DNA from: Pseudoalteromonas sp. NC201
Lineage (GTDB): Bacteria > Pseudomonadota > Gammaproteobacteria > Enterobacterales > Alteromonadaceae
Length of the DNA stretch: 64,000 nucleotides
Reading direction: 5' to 3'
Assembly: GCF_002850255.1 (NCBI RefSeq)
Contig: NZ_CP022522.1
Coordinates: forward strand, 1,473,001 to 1,537,000
Shown here: positions 1 to 9,037 of the stretch, in pieces
Position numbering within the stretch: the stretch's first letter is position 1
Layout: each line of letters begins with the position of its first letter
Notes under the pieces: model-generated
What the model was told of the DNA's origin: nothing
What the model saw: only the letters and a program-made list of their open reading frames with translations
The model's database searches: none
Program-made: the position numbers and the translations under genes

Positions 1-1143
1 ATAGCCTATTACACAAGTCAGCAAAAGAAAAAGGCGGAAATCGAAAAGGCGGAACAAGCTGCCAAAGGACCTGCTACCAAAGGAGGCCATCAACAAGATC
101 AAAAAGAGCTTGGTTGGGATGATGTACAACCTGTTGATGTGATTGGTTTAGAGGTAGGTTATCGCCTAATCCCTCTAGTTGACCAAGCCCAAGGCGGGGA
201 GCTTCTCAGTCGTATTAAAGGGGTGCGTAAAAAGCTATCTCAGGAACTGGGCTTTTTAGTACCGCCGGTACATATTCGCGATAACCTAGAATTAGATCCA
301 AATGCATACAATATTACTTTAATGGGAGTTGGCTCAGGAACCGGTGAGTTGAAGCATGGCGATGAGCTCGCAATTAACCCAGGGCAGGTGTTTGGGCCGA
401 TTAAAGGCATAGAGACTAAAGACCCTGCATTTGGCTTAGATGCAGTATGGATTAAACCAGATCAAAAAGATGAAGCGCATTCACTTGGCTATACAGTAGT
501 AGATGCTGCAACTGTGGTGGCAACACACATTAGTCAATTATTGACGAATAATGCGTCACTATTGCTTGGTCATGAAGAAGTTCAAAATCTATTAGACATG
601 CTTGCGAAAAGTCACCCTAGATTAGTTGAAGGCTTAGTGCCTGATATTTTACCACTCACTACCGTAGTAAAAGTACTACAAAATCTGCTTAATGAAGGCG
701 TTGCAATTCGAGATATGCGCTCGATTGTACAAACCTTAGTTGAGTACGGACCACGTAGCCAAGACCCTGATGTATTAACGGCTGCGGTAAGAATTTCATT
801 ACGCAGATTGATTGTTCAAGATGCCGTTGGAAGCGAAGAAGAGATTCCTGTCATAACATTGGCGCCTGAGTTGGAACAGATGTTGCATCAGTCACTTCAG
901 AACGCAGGTGATGAGGGGGCAGGTATTGAACCTGGCTTGGCTGAGAGGCTTCAAGAATCATTAAGAGAAGCACATCACAACCAAGAAATGCTAGGGGAGC
1001 CGTCCATCTTATTAACCTCAGGTATGTTAAGAAGTGTACTGTCTCGATTTGTTAAACATACAATTCCAGGTCTTCGAGTGATGTCATATCAAGAAGTGCC
1101 GGAAGAAAGACAAATTAAGATAGTGAGCTCGGTTGGACAATAG
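1..1143 (+). CDS. flhA: Flagellar export apparatus protein FlhA, C-terminal part (5' end outside window)
   Basis: The reading frame is open from base 1, so this is the 3' part of a gene starting upstream. The visible 380 residues are the linker and cytoplasmic domain of FlhA, the inner-membrane subunit of the flagellar type III export gate; this domain docks export substrate-chaperone complexes at the base of the flagellum. The segment starts with a Lys/Glu-rich linker, then GLEVGYRLIPLVD and the characteristic stretch from PPVHIRDNLEL onward, and ends close to the usual FlhA C-terminus. The membrane half is missing only because of the window edge. It is followed 19 bp later by flhF on the same strand, the usual order in polarly flagellated gammaproteobacteria. 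Identification is firm. Confidence 0.95.
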   Translation: MAYYTSQQKKKAEIEKAEQAAKGPATKGGHQQDQKELGWDDVQPVDVIGLEVGYRLIPLVDQAQGGELLSRIKGVRKKLSQELGFLVPPVHIRDNLELDPNAYNITLMGVGSGTGELKHGDELAINPGQVFGPIKGIETKDPAFGLDAVWIKPDQKDEAHSLGYTVVDAATVVATHISQLLTNNASLLLGHEEVQNLLDMLAKSHPRLVEGLVPDILPLTTVVKVLQNLLNEGVAIRDMRSIVQTLVEYGPRSQDPDVLTAAVRISLRRLIVQDAVGSEEEIPVITLAPELEQMLHQSLQNAGDEGAGIEPGLAERLQESLREAHHNQEMLGEPSILLTSGMLRSVLSRFVKHTIPGLRVMSYQEVPEERQIKIVSSVGQ

Positions 1144-1162
1144 AGGATAAAGGGGCTGTAAC

Positions 1163-2638
1163 ATGAAAATTAAACGTTTCTTCGCAAAAGATATGCGTAC
1201 GGCTTTAAATGAAGTAAAAGAAGAGCTTGGTGCAGATGCTGTCATTATGTCTAACAAAAAGTTAGCAGATGGTGTTGAAATCGTCGCGGCAGTTGATAAT
1301 GACCGTGCTGCTGCACCTGTTAAGCAAGCTCCAGCTGCCCGTGCGACTGCCTCAAACGAGGCTCCGACCCGCTTTGTCCGTCCAGAGCCTCGCCAAGCAC
1401 AGCCAGCAAAACAAGCGCAAGTTGCCGATAGCTTAGCGGCATTGCTAGAGCGTCAAGCGCCGCGTCCTCGCTCACCAGAACTTGCTTCTATGTTCTCCCA
1501 GTCGGGGATTGATACAGAGCAAATGTTAAGCAGCCAACGTAAAACACAAACTGCTGCGCCGGCGCACCAAGCGAAGCCACAGCAAGCTCGTCGCCAATCT
1601 TTTGACTTTGATGATGATGGATTTGAGCAACCACAGCAGTGGAGCGAGTCTGATGAATTAGACAACGGTTTTGGTGATGATTTACCTGAGTTAAATGCCA
1701 AGCCTGACGAAATGAGTGCAATGCGCGAAGAAATGAACGCTATTCGTCAATTACTTGAACATCAAGTATCTGGTCTAATGAAACAAGAAATGGCTCGTCG
1801 CGATCCAACCCGTGCGTGCCTTGTAGATCGTCTGGAAGGAATGGGCATAGACAAAGACGTTGCAGAGCAAATGGCATGTTTTATCCCTGATGATGTGTCT
1901 CGTAAAGAAGCTTGGGACGCGCTGTTGAATATGGTAATTAACCAAATGCACACCACCAACAATGATATTCTTCGTCAAGGTGGCGTATTTGCAATGGTTG
2001 GTCCAACAGGTGTTGGCAAAACCACAACGGTTGCAAAATTAGCGGCATTAGGCGCACAAAAATACGGTGCAGATAAAGTGGCGCTAATAACCACCGATAC
2101 CTATAGAATTGGCGCTTACGAGCAACTAGCTACCTATGGTAGAATCATCGGTTGTCCGGTTAAACAAGTTAAAGATGCAAATGAACTTGCAGAAGTGCTT
2201 TATCATTTACGCAATAAGCGTCTAGTATTAATAGATACGGCGGGAATGAGTCAAAGAGATTTGCGCTTAACTGAACAGTTAAATACACTTATGCGTAGCG
2301 CGAGAGTAGATATTCGTAGCTATTTAGTGTTGAGTGCGACAGCACAGATGAATGTGTTACAAGAAACAGTAAGACACTTCAAAAAAGTAAATTTAAGTGG
2401 CTGTATTTTCACAAAACTTGATGAAAGTCTAAGTTTAGGTGAGATAATTAGCATAGCGATTCAAAATCGCTTGCCAATAGGGTATCTTACCAACGGTCAG
2501 CGAGTGCCAGAAGACATTCGCGTAGCAAATGCTCAAAAGCTAGTAAAAAAGGCTGAGCAATTGTATTTAAAAAGAATAAAAGCACAGCACTCTCGACGTG
2601 TACCTGTAGCGTCAGAGTCAGTAGGAATGTATGATTAA
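1163..2638 (+). CDS. flhF: Flagellar biosynthesis GTPase FlhF
   Basis: FlhF is an SRP-type GTPase that marks the cell pole for flagellum assembly. The 491-residue product has the family layout: a short N-terminal basic domain (MKIKRFFAKDMRTAL), a long low-complexity Ala/Gln/Pro linker (about residues 60-190), then the NG GTPase domain. The P-loop GPTGVGKT lies at residues 280-287, followed by DTYRIGAYEQL, the G3 motif DTAGMSQRD and TKLDE. A ribosome binding site precedes the ATG (AGGATAAAGGGG region). Its end overlaps flhG by 8 bp, so the two are probably translationally coupled. FlhF sets flagellum position and FlhG limits number, so the pair predicts polar flagellation. Confidence 0.96.
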   Translation: MKIKRFFAKDMRTALNEVKEELGADAVIMSNKKLADGVEIVAAVDNDRAAAPVKQAPAARATASNEAPTRFVRPEPRQAQPAKQAQVADSLAALLERQAPRPRSPELASMFSQSGIDTEQMLSSQRKTQTAAPAHQAKPQQARRQSFDFDDDGFEQPQQWSESDELDNGFGDDLPELNAKPDEMSAMREEMNAIRQLLEHQVSGLMKQEMARRDPTRACLVDRLEGMGIDKDVAEQMACFIPDDVSRKEAWDALLNMVINQMHTTNNDILRQGGVFAMVGPTGVGKTTTVAKLAALGAQKYGADKVALITTDTYRIGAYEQLATYGRIIGCPVKQVKDANELAEVLYHLRNKRLVLIDTAGMSQRDLRLTEQLNTLMRSARVDIRSYLVLSATAQMNVLQETVRHFKKVNLSGCIFTKLDESLSLGEIISIAIQNRLPIGYLTNGQRVPEDIRVANAQKLVKKAEQLYLKRIKAQHSRRVPVASESVGMYD

Positions 2639-3491
2639 CACAGTTTTAGATCAAGCAAGTGGCCTGCGTAGAATGAGTCAAAATAGCAACCAGGGTGTAA
2701 AAGTAATAGCCGTGACCGGTGGTAAAGGTGGGGTGGGTAAAACCAATGTCTCGCTCAATACTGCCATCGCTATGGGCCAACAAGGACAGCGAGTTCTCGT
2801 TTTAGATGCGGACTTGGGCTTGGCAAACTGTGATGTGATGTTAGGGCTCCGAGTAGAAAAGAACCTTTCACATGTGTTGTCGGGTGAATGTGAACTAGAT
2901 GAGATTCTCGTAGAAGGTCCCGCTGGTATCAAAATTGTGCCAGCTACTTCGGGTTCTCAAAGCATGGTGGAGTTGACTCCCGCAGAGCATGCTGGACTTA
3001 TTCGCGCATTTAGCGAGCTTAACACTCAATTTGATGTTTTAATTGTTGATACCGCAGCTGGTATCTCAGATATGGTTCTGAGCTTCTCTCGAGCTGCACA
3101 AGATGTGATGGTTGTTGTGTGTGATGAACCGACTTCTATTACGGATGCTTATGCGTTGATCAAAGTTTTAAGCAGAGAGCATGGCGTTTATCGTTTTAAA
3201 ATAGTTGCCAATATGGTCCGCAGTATGCGTGAAGGGCAAGAATTATTTGCTAAACTTTCAAAAGTTACAGACCGTTTTCTTGATGTAGCATTGGAATTAG
3301 TGGCCACAGTACCATTTGACGAAAACATGCGTAAGTCCTCTCGTAGACAAAGAGCAATCGTGGATTTATTTCCGAGCTCTCCAGCAGCAGTTGCAATTAA
3401 AGGACTTGCTGCCAAGGCAGTTAAATGGCCAATTCCTCATCAACCTTCCGGTCATCTAGAATTTTTCATTGAACAACTTGTAAACGGGTGA
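2631..3491 (+). CDS. flhG: Flagellar number regulator FlhG (FleN), MinD-like ATPase
   Basis: A 286-residue MinD/ParA-family ATPase. The deviant Walker A motif GGKGGVGKTN lies near residues 30-39, followed by VLVLDADLGLANCDVML and VDTAAGI (Walker B region). FlhG antagonises FlhF and, in polar flagellates, restrains the master flagellar regulator so that few flagella are made. The ATG lies inside the end of flhF (8-bp overlap), and the stop overlaps the possible GTG start of fliA. The N-terminal segment before the ATPase core (DQASGLRRMSQ) is the conserved helix that in relatives stimulates FlhF GTPase; this role is inferred from the family. The C-terminus ends in a hydrophobic helix, as expected for membrane association. 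Confidence 0.95.
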   Translation: MINTVLDQASGLRRMSQNSNQGVKVIAVTGGKGGVGKTNVSLNTAIAMGQQGQRVLVLDADLGLANCDVMLGLRVEKNLSHVLSGECELDEILVEGPAGIKIVPATSGSQSMVELTPAEHAGLIRAFSELNTQFDVLIVDTAAGISDMVLSFSRAAQDVMVVVCDEPTSITDAYALIKVLSREHGVYRFKIVANMVRSMREGQELFAKLSKVTDRFLDVALELVATVPFDENMRKSSRRQRAIVDLFPSSPAAVAIKGLAAKAVKWPIPHQPSGHLEFFIEQLVNG

Positions 3492-3493
3492 TT

Positions 3494-4228
3494 ATGGCTT
3501 CTCCGGTCAACAGAGCTGCGGGATATCAAACTTCTGACCATATCCATAAAGTGGTCGAGAGGCATGCTCCACTTGTCAAAAAAGTGGCATGTCACCTGAT
3601 CGCTCGGCTTCCGGCAAGTGTGCAGCTCGACGATCTAATTCAATCAGGTATGATTGGATTGATTGAAGCATCTAAAAATTTCGATGCTACTAAAGGCGCT
3701 AGTTTCGAGACCTTTGCGGGGATACGCATCCGAGGTGCAATGCTAGATGAAATCCGTCGCGGAGATTGGGCCCCTCGGTCCGTACATAAAAACAGCAGAA
3801 TGGTAGCCGAAGCTATATCTGAGCTCGAATCTCTCCTTGGCCGCGAACCAAAAGACACTGAAATCGCTGAAAAACTTGATATATCTTTAGATGAGTACCA
3901 TCATATTTTACATGATGTAAATGCAAGTAAAGTCATCGGCATTGAGGATCTAGGGGTTGATGAAGATGTGATAACCCCAGCAAACAGCGATTTTGCGCTA
4001 GACAAACCGTTTAATAACGTTAAAAATGAACGTTTTAACGAGTCTTTAGTAAATGCTATCAAAGCACTACCCGAAAGGGATGCTCTGGTGTTGTCACTTT
4101 ACTATAACGACGAAATGAATTTAAAAGAGATTGGTGCCATCCTTGATGTCAGTGAATCTCGAGTAAGCCAAATTCACGGTCAGGCAATGATAAAGCTCAA
4201 AGCTAAAATCAATGACTGGATAAATTAG
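3494..4228 (+). CDS. fliA: RNA polymerase sigma factor FliA (sigma-28)
   Basis: Alternative sigma factor for late flagellar and chemotaxis genes. The protein of about 244 residues has region 2 (HLIARLPASVQLDDLIQSG, then FETFAGIRIRGAMLDEIRR), region 3 and a region 4 helix-turn-helix (MNLKEIGAILDVSESRVSQ) near the C-terminus, all typical of FliA. The ATG at 3494 is chosen here; a GTG two codons upstream at 3488 overlaps the flhG stop and is an alternative. It sits directly after flhG and 42 bp before cheY, so it can be co-transcribed with both. No consensus FliA promoter was recognised before cheY by eye. Confidence 0.95.
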   Translation: MASPVNRAAGYQTSDHIHKVVERHAPLVKKVACHLIARLPASVQLDDLIQSGMIGLIEASKNFDATKGASFETFAGIRIRGAMLDEIRRGDWAPRSVHKNSRMVAEAISELESLLGREPKDTEIAEKLDISLDEYHHILHDVNASKVIGIEDLGVDEDVITPANSDFALDKPFNNVKNERFNESLVNAIKALPERDALVLSLYYNDEMNLKEIGAILDVSESRVSQIHGQAMIKLKAKINDWIN

Positions 4229-4270
4229 AGTACATAAAATAGTTGGGTTCGAACCTCACTGGAGGAAGTT

Positions 4271-4654
4271 TTGGATAAGAACATGAAGATTCTCGTGGTT
4301 GATGATTTCTCTACTATGAGAAGAATAATCAAAAACCTATTAAGAGATTTAGGCTTTACCAATGTTCAAGAAGCTGATGATGGTAGTACAGCACTTCCGA
4401 TGCTACAAAATCAGGAGTTTGACTTTGTAGTAACTGATTGGAACATGCCGGGCATGCAAGGTATTGATCTGCTTCGTGCAATACGCGCAGATGAAAAGCT
4501 TAAGCACATTCCAGTGTTGATGGTTACCGCAGAAGCGAAAAAAGAACAAATTGTTGCAGCAGCGCAAGCTGGGGTGAACGGATATATTGTTAAACCGTTT
4601 ACTGCAGGTACGCTCAAGACTAAGCTTGAAAAAGTATTTGAGCGACTAGGCTAA
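4271..4654 (+). CDS. cheY: Chemotaxis response regulator CheY
   Basis: Single-domain response regulator that carries the phosphoryl signal from CheA to the flagellar switch. The 127 residues include the acidic pocket (VVDD), the phospho-acceptor Asp in [11 protein letters not shown], the switch Thr in MVTAEAK and the invariant Lys in VKPFT. The chosen start is TTG at 4271 because GGAGG at 4261-4265 is properly spaced from it; an internal ATG (4283) would give MKILVVDD and remains possible. The sequence closely resembles the flagellar CheY of Vibrio and Shewanella. First gene of the cheY-cheZ-cheA-cheB block. Confidence 0.96.
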   Translation: MDKNMKILVVDDFSTMRRIIKNLLRDLGFTNVQEADDGSTALPMLQNQEFDFVVTDWNMPGMQGIDLLRAIRADEKLKHIPVLMVTAEAKKEQIVAAAQAGVNGYIVKPFTAGTLKTKLEKVFERLG

Positions 4655-4674
4655 ACAGCAAGGGGATATGGCCT

Positions 4675-5451
4675 ATGTCTGTAAATGCTGCGCCGCAAAT
4701 TACACTTGAACAAGCCAAGCAACTTGTTGAGCTACTAGAGCAAGGTGAACAAGAAAAAGCTGACCAGCTGATTTTAGAAGCTGCTAACAAAGAGCAATCG
4801 GAGTTATTTGCAGAAGTTGGAAAGCTAACTCGCCAATTACACGAGTCCTTGAAGAACTTTGAGCTGGATACTCGACTCTCAGATCTCACGACAGAGGCTA
4901 TACCTGACGCCAAGCAGCGTCTTAATTATGTTATGGAAATGACAGAAAGCGCTGCTAATAAAACGATGGACGCGGTCGAAGAAAGCTTACCTCTTGCGCA
5001 GAATCTTGCGGATGAGTTAGCACAAATAAAGCCTACTTGGGATCGGTTGATGAGCAGAGATATTCAACTCGGTGAGTTTAAATCTCTGTGTCATGATCTC
5101 GACAGCTTTATGCAGACTTCAAAGACACGTACAGACGAATTACAAGGCTTAATGACTAATGTGCTGATGGCGCAAGACTATCAGGATTTGACTGGGCAGG
5201 TCATCCGTCGAGTCATTGAGCTTGTGAGAGAAGTAGAAGATAGTCTCATTCACCTTCTAACTGTGTTTGGTACTTCGGATGAAGCGCCTGCAGTTGCAGA
5301 AAATGCGAATGAAAACGAAATAAAAACAACTGAGACTATCAGTGATGAATTGTCTGGACCTGAAGGTCCAATTATTGACGCTGAATCGCGAGATGACGTG
5401 GTTTCTGGTCAAGACGAAGTCGATGACTTGCTATCTAGTTTAGGCTTCTAG
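4675..5451 (+). CDS. cheZ: CheY-phosphate phosphatase CheZ
   Basis: Terminates the chemotaxis signal by dephosphorylating CheY. The 258-residue helical protein carries the catalytic segment AQDYQDLTGQ, with the Asp and Gln of the active site, near residue 165. A very acidic linker follows, ending in the C-terminal amphipathic peptide DEVDDLLSSLGF that binds CheY in the family. It is 20 bp downstream of cheY and 13 bp upstream of the preferred cheA start, consistent with one operon. Length is slightly above the enterobacterial protein because of the acidic linker before the tail. Confidence 0.94.
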   Translation: MSVNAAPQITLEQAKQLVELLEQGEQEKADQLILEAANKEQSELFAEVGKLTRQLHESLKNFELDTRLSDLTTEAIPDAKQRLNYVMEMTESAANKTMDAVEESLPLAQNLADELAQIKPTWDRLMSRDIQLGEFKSLCHDLDSFMQTSKTRTDELQGLMTNVLMAQDYQDLTGQVIRRVIELVREVEDSLIHLLTVFGTSDEAPAVAENANENEIKTTETISDELSGPEGPIIDAESRDDVVSGQDEVDDLLSSLGF

Positions 5452-5464
5452 TTGGAGAGTGTGT

Positions 5465-7690
5465 ATGAGCTTTGAAGTCGATGAAGATATCTTGCAGGAC
5501 TTTCTTGTTGAAGCAGGCGAAATATTAGAACTGTTATCTGAACAGCTTGTTGAACTAGAAAATAATCCCGAAGATAAAGAACTTCTCAATGCGATTTTCC
5601 GTGGCTTCCATACTGTTAAAGGTGGAGCAGGCTTCCTCGGTATGACCGAACTGGTTGATGCCTGTCACGGTGCAGAGAACGTGTTTGATGTACTAAGACA
5701 AGGGCAGCGAAAAGTAACGTCAGAATTAATGGATGTTATTTTGCAATCTTTGGATACGATCAACGAAATGTTCGCTTGTATTCAAAACCGAGAGGAACCC
5801 GAAGCTGCCGATCCTGTGTTGCTTGAAACCCTCCATAAACTCAGCCAACCAGCATCTGAAGACGAAGTCAGTGAAGTGATTGAGGAACCTGTTTCAGAGC
5901 CAGAGTCTGTTGTACCAGATTTAAGTGCGGATGATATTCTATTCGATGCGGACGCAGATTCAGGCGATGATAGCGGCTCTAGCATTGATGAGATAACAGA
6001 AGAAGAATTTGAAAATCTATTAGATGAGTTACACGGCTCTGGTAATGCGCCTGCTGTCGCACCGGCGGCTAAACCTGAAACGGTGTCAACTGCAGATGAC
6101 GGCGATATCACCGATGACGAGTTCGATAATCTCTTAGATGAACTCCATGGGGTTGGGAAATTTGGTGGAGCACCAAATGCAGAAGATGCGGCTACTTCTC
6201 AAGCCAGTGAGCCTGCGGCTAAAGCAACGTCATCAGGCGCTGCGAGTGTGCCCTCTGGAGATGAAGAAATTACCGATGATGAGTTTGAGGCTTTGCTTGA
6301 CGAACTTCATGGTAAAGGCAGTGCTCCTAAAGCGGTAGATGAATCGCCGACAGATATCTCAGAAGCTGAGCCAGCTCAACCTGAGCCTGCTAAAGCTGCG
6401 CCACCTCCGAAACCTGCTCCAAAGCCTGCGCCTAAAGTTGAAGCTAAACCTGCGACTCCAGCCCCGCAAAAAGAGCCAGAGCCTGCAAAAGCTTCTGCGC
6501 CAGCAGCTGCAAAGAAACCTGCTGCGCAAGCTGAGACTACAGTGCGAGTTGATACCAAACGTCTTGATGAAATCATGAATATGGTTGGCGAATTAGTATT
6601 GGTGCGTAACCGCTTGGTTAGTTTAGCGAATAACACCAACAGCGAAAGCATGGGTAAAGCTATTTCGAACCTTGATGTAGTGACCGCAGACTTGCAGGGC
6701 GCTGTGATGAAAACGCGGATGCAGCCGATCAAAAAGGTATTTGGTCGTTTCCCTCGAGTGGTGAGGGACCTTGCGCGTAGCTTGAAAAAAGAAATCAACC
6801 TGGTTTTACAAGGTGAAGAGACAGACTTAGATAAAAACCTTGTTGAGGCGCTCGCAGATCCATTGGTTCACTTAGTGAGAAACTCAGTGGATCACGGTAT
6901 TGAAATGCCTGATGTGCGCGAAGCATCGGGTAAGCCAAGAATGGGGACTGTCACGTTGTCAGCATCTCAAGAGGGGGATCATATTCTTCTCACCATCCGA
7001 GATGATGGCGCCGGTATGGATCCTGAAAAACTCAAGAAAATTGCTATAAATAAAGGCGTTATTGACTCCGATCAAGCAAGCCGATTGTCTGATACTGAAG
7101 CCTATAACTTGATCTTTGCACCTGGATTTTCAACAAAAGAACAAATTTCAGATATTTCTGGTCGCGGTGTAGGGATGGACGTTGTTAAAACGAAAATCAC
7201 TCAATTGAATGGCTCGGTAAACATCCAATCAGAATTGGGTGTTGGTACCGTATTAGAGATAAAAGTGCCGCTTACATTGGCTATTTTGCCTACCTTGATG
7301 GTGGTAGTCGGAGAACAAACGTTTGCGTTACCACTTGCCGGTGTGAACGAGATCTTCCATTTAGATTTGACTAAAACGAATGTAGTTGATGGTCAATTGA
7401 CTATTATAGTGAGAGAAAAGGCGATCCCGTTATTTTATCTTGAGCATTGGTTGGTAAAAGGTGCTAATAGGGGCATGAGAAAGGCTGAAGGCCATGTTGT
7501 TATTGCTCAAATCGGTACCAAGCAAGTCGGTTTTGTGGTTGATTCTCTGATAGGCCAAGAGGAAGTCGTAATCAAACCATTAGATGCTTTGTTACAAGGT
7601 ACACCAGGTATGGCCGGTGCGACCATCACATCTGATGGTGGTATTGCGCTAATCCTTGATGTCCCCAACTTATTAAAACACTACGCCTAA
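5465..7690 (+). CDS. cheA: Chemotaxis histidine kinase CheA
   Basis: Receptor-coupled kinase that phosphorylates CheY and CheB. The ATG at 5465 is preferred because GGAG at 5454-5457 fits it; GTG at 5459 is an alternative. The N-terminal Hpt domain holds the phospho-accepting His49 in GFHTVKGGAG. In the region usually occupied by P2, the protein has three copies of an acidic motif of the form EITDDEFEALLDELHG (starting near residues 176, 214 and 268), then an Ala/Pro/Lys-rich linker. The dimerisation helix, HATPase domain (N box with RNSVDHG near 480, DDGAGMD near 513, GRGVGMD near 566) and C-terminal CheW-like domain follow. About 742 residues. The stop codon lies within an inverted repeat. 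Confidence 0.96.
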   Translation: MSFEVDEDILQDFLVEAGEILELLSEQLVELENNPEDKELLNAIFRGFHTVKGGAGFLGMTELVDACHGAENVFDVLRQGQRKVTSELMDVILQSLDTINEMFACIQNREEPEAADPVLLETLHKLSQPASEDEVSEVIEEPVSEPESVVPDLSADDILFDADADSGDDSGSSIDEITEEEFENLLDELHGSGNAPAVAPAAKPETVSTADDGDITDDEFDNLLDELHGVGKFGGAPNAEDAATSQASEPAAKATSSGAASVPSGDEEITDDEFEALLDELHGKGSAPKAVDESPTDISEAEPAQPEPAKAAPPPKPAPKPAPKVEAKPATPAPQKEPEPAKASAPAAAKKPAAQAETTVRVDTKRLDEIMNMVGELVLVRNRLVSLANNTNSESMGKAISNLDVVTADLQGAVMKTRMQPIKKVFGRFPRVVRDLARSLKKEINLVLQGEETDLDKNLVEALADPLVHLVRNSVDHGIEMPDVREASGKPRMGTVTLSASQEGDHILLTIRDDGAGMDPEKLKKIAINKGVIDSDQASRLSDTEAYNLIFAPGFSTKEQISDISGRGVGMDVVKTKITQLNGSVNIQSELGVGTVLEIKVPLTLAILPTLMVVVGEQTFALPLAGVNEIFHLDLTKTNVVDGQLTIIVREKAIPLFYLEHWLVKGANRGMRKAEGHVVIAQIGTKQVGFVVDSLIGQEEVVIKPLDALLQGTPGMAGATITSDGGIALILDVPNLLKHYA

Positions 7691-7735
7691 TTTTATTAGG
7701 CGTAGTTCGAATTCTAGAGCAGCATGTGCTGCTCT
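7680..7735 (+). other. Two intercistronic hairpins between cheA and cheB
   Basis: An 11-bp perfect inverted repeat (7680-7690 and 7696-7706, 5-nt loop) contains the cheA stop codon. A second one (7716-7724 and 7727-7735, AGAGCAGCA/TGCTGCTCT) follows at once. Neither is followed by a T-run, so they are not classical terminators. They could stabilise or process the transcript and set the cheA to cheB ratio; that role is inference. Confidence 0.6.
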
Positions 7736-7764
7736 GCTGTAGAGCAAATTAAAGAGCGTTGCCA

Positions 7765-8907
7765 ATGGCAGTTAAAGTGTTAGTCGTAGACGACTCCAGT
7801 TTTTTTCGTCGTCGAGTCAGTGAAATTTTAGAAAAAGACAGTGAAATCAAAGTTATAGATTTTGCAGTTAATGGAAAGGAGGCGGTTGAAAAGGCCGCTT
7901 CATTGCGTCCAGACGTAATTACGATGGACGTGGAAATGCCTGTGCTTGATGGGATCAGTGCGGTGAAGCAGATCATGCAGGCCACACCGACCCCCATCTT
8001 AATGTTTTCTTCGCTAACTCGTGAAGGCGCTAGTGCTACGTTAGATGCACTGGATGCGGGCGCAGTTGATTTCTTACCGAAAAAGTTTGAAGACATCGCT
8101 CGTAATAGCGAAGACGCAATTAAATCGTTACAAAACAAGGTAAAGGAAATTGGCCGCCGCCGAGTTAGCCGCTTTACTCGCCCTAGTATCGCGACTCCGC
8201 CAAAGCGCGTCGAGTCTAGAGCAACTCGCGCTGACACTGGAAGAGCAACGATCCCTCAACCGGATAGAAGTTTTCAGAGACCGGTATCTGGTGGCACATC
8301 CAGTGCTGCGGGTGCTAGAGCATCAGGTAAGAAATATGGACTGGTTGCAATTGGTACATCAACAGGTGGACCCGTTGCACTGCAGACAATATTGACGCAG
8401 TTGCCAGCAAACTTTCCTCATCCAATTTTACTTATCCAGCATATGCCAGCCGCATTTACACCTGCGTTTGCAGCAAGATTAAATAGTTTATGCCAGATTA
8501 AGGTTAAAGAAGCAGAACAGGGTGATAGATTAATGCCAGGCATGGCCTATCTAGCGCCTGGCGGCAAGCAAATGCTGGTTGAAAATCGCGGTGGTAGTAA
8601 GACACTAAAAGTGTTTGAAGATGATAGTCCAAGGATCACCTATAAACCCAGCGTTGATGTGACATTTGCAAGTGTTGCAAAAGCCTATGGTGGCGACACG
8701 TTAGCGATTGTATTAACGGGGATGGGCGCTGATGGTCGAGATGGAGCTCGTATGCTAAAACAGGTTGGTGCCACCATTTGGGCGCAAGATGAAGCGACTT
8801 GTGTCGTTTATGGGATGCCTCAAGCAGTCGCTGGCGCTGGACTTTCGTCTGATAGTATCGCGCTACAAGACTTTGCTGCAAGAATTAATAAAGAAGCTGG
8901 TAACTAA
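7765..8907 (+). CDS. cheB: Chemoreceptor glutamate methylesterase CheB
   Basis: Phosphorylation-activated methylesterase/deamidase for receptor adaptation. The receiver domain carries the phospho-acceptor Asp55 in MDVEMP. The C-terminal catalytic domain shows Ser199 (GTSTGG), His226 (QHMP) and Asp323 (GMGADG), the expected triad. The interdomain linker is Arg/Ser/Thr-rich. The ATG at 7765 is preferred over TTG at 7759 because AAAGAG at 7751-7756 is better spaced from it. About 381 residues, normal for the family. Separated from cheA by 74 bp holding two hairpins; no cheR is present in the window. Confidence 0.95.
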   Translation: MAVKVLVVDDSSFFRRRVSEILEKDSEIKVIDFAVNGKEAVEKAASLRPDVITMDVEMPVLDGISAVKQIMQATPTPILMFSSLTREGASATLDALDAGAVDFLPKKFEDIARNSEDAIKSLQNKVKEIGRRRVSRFTRPSIATPPKRVESRATRADTGRATIPQPDRSFQRPVSGGTSSAAGARASGKKYGLVAIGTSTGGPVALQTILTQLPANFPHPILLIQHMPAAFTPAFAARLNSLCQIKVKEAEQGDRLMPGMAYLAPGGKQMLVENRGGSKTLKVFEDDSPRITYKPSVDVTFASVAKAYGGDTLAIVLTGMGADGRDGARMLKQVGATIWAQDEATCVVYGMPQAVAGAGLSSDSIALQDFAARINKEAGN

Positions 8908-9037
8908 TAGGCTAAGCCACGATTTGGTTATTTTGCTTGAAGCTTGTAAATATCAAACGTCTAAAAAGAATGAATAACATTGAGTTGGTATAGTATCTAT
9001 TGAACGCAATCAATAGTGATAAGCAAAGGAATATAGA

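Noticed and set aside
6138..6578. Two open frames inside cheA
   Set aside because: They are out-of-frame readings of the Ala/Pro/Glu-rich linker; composition is typical of shadow frames.
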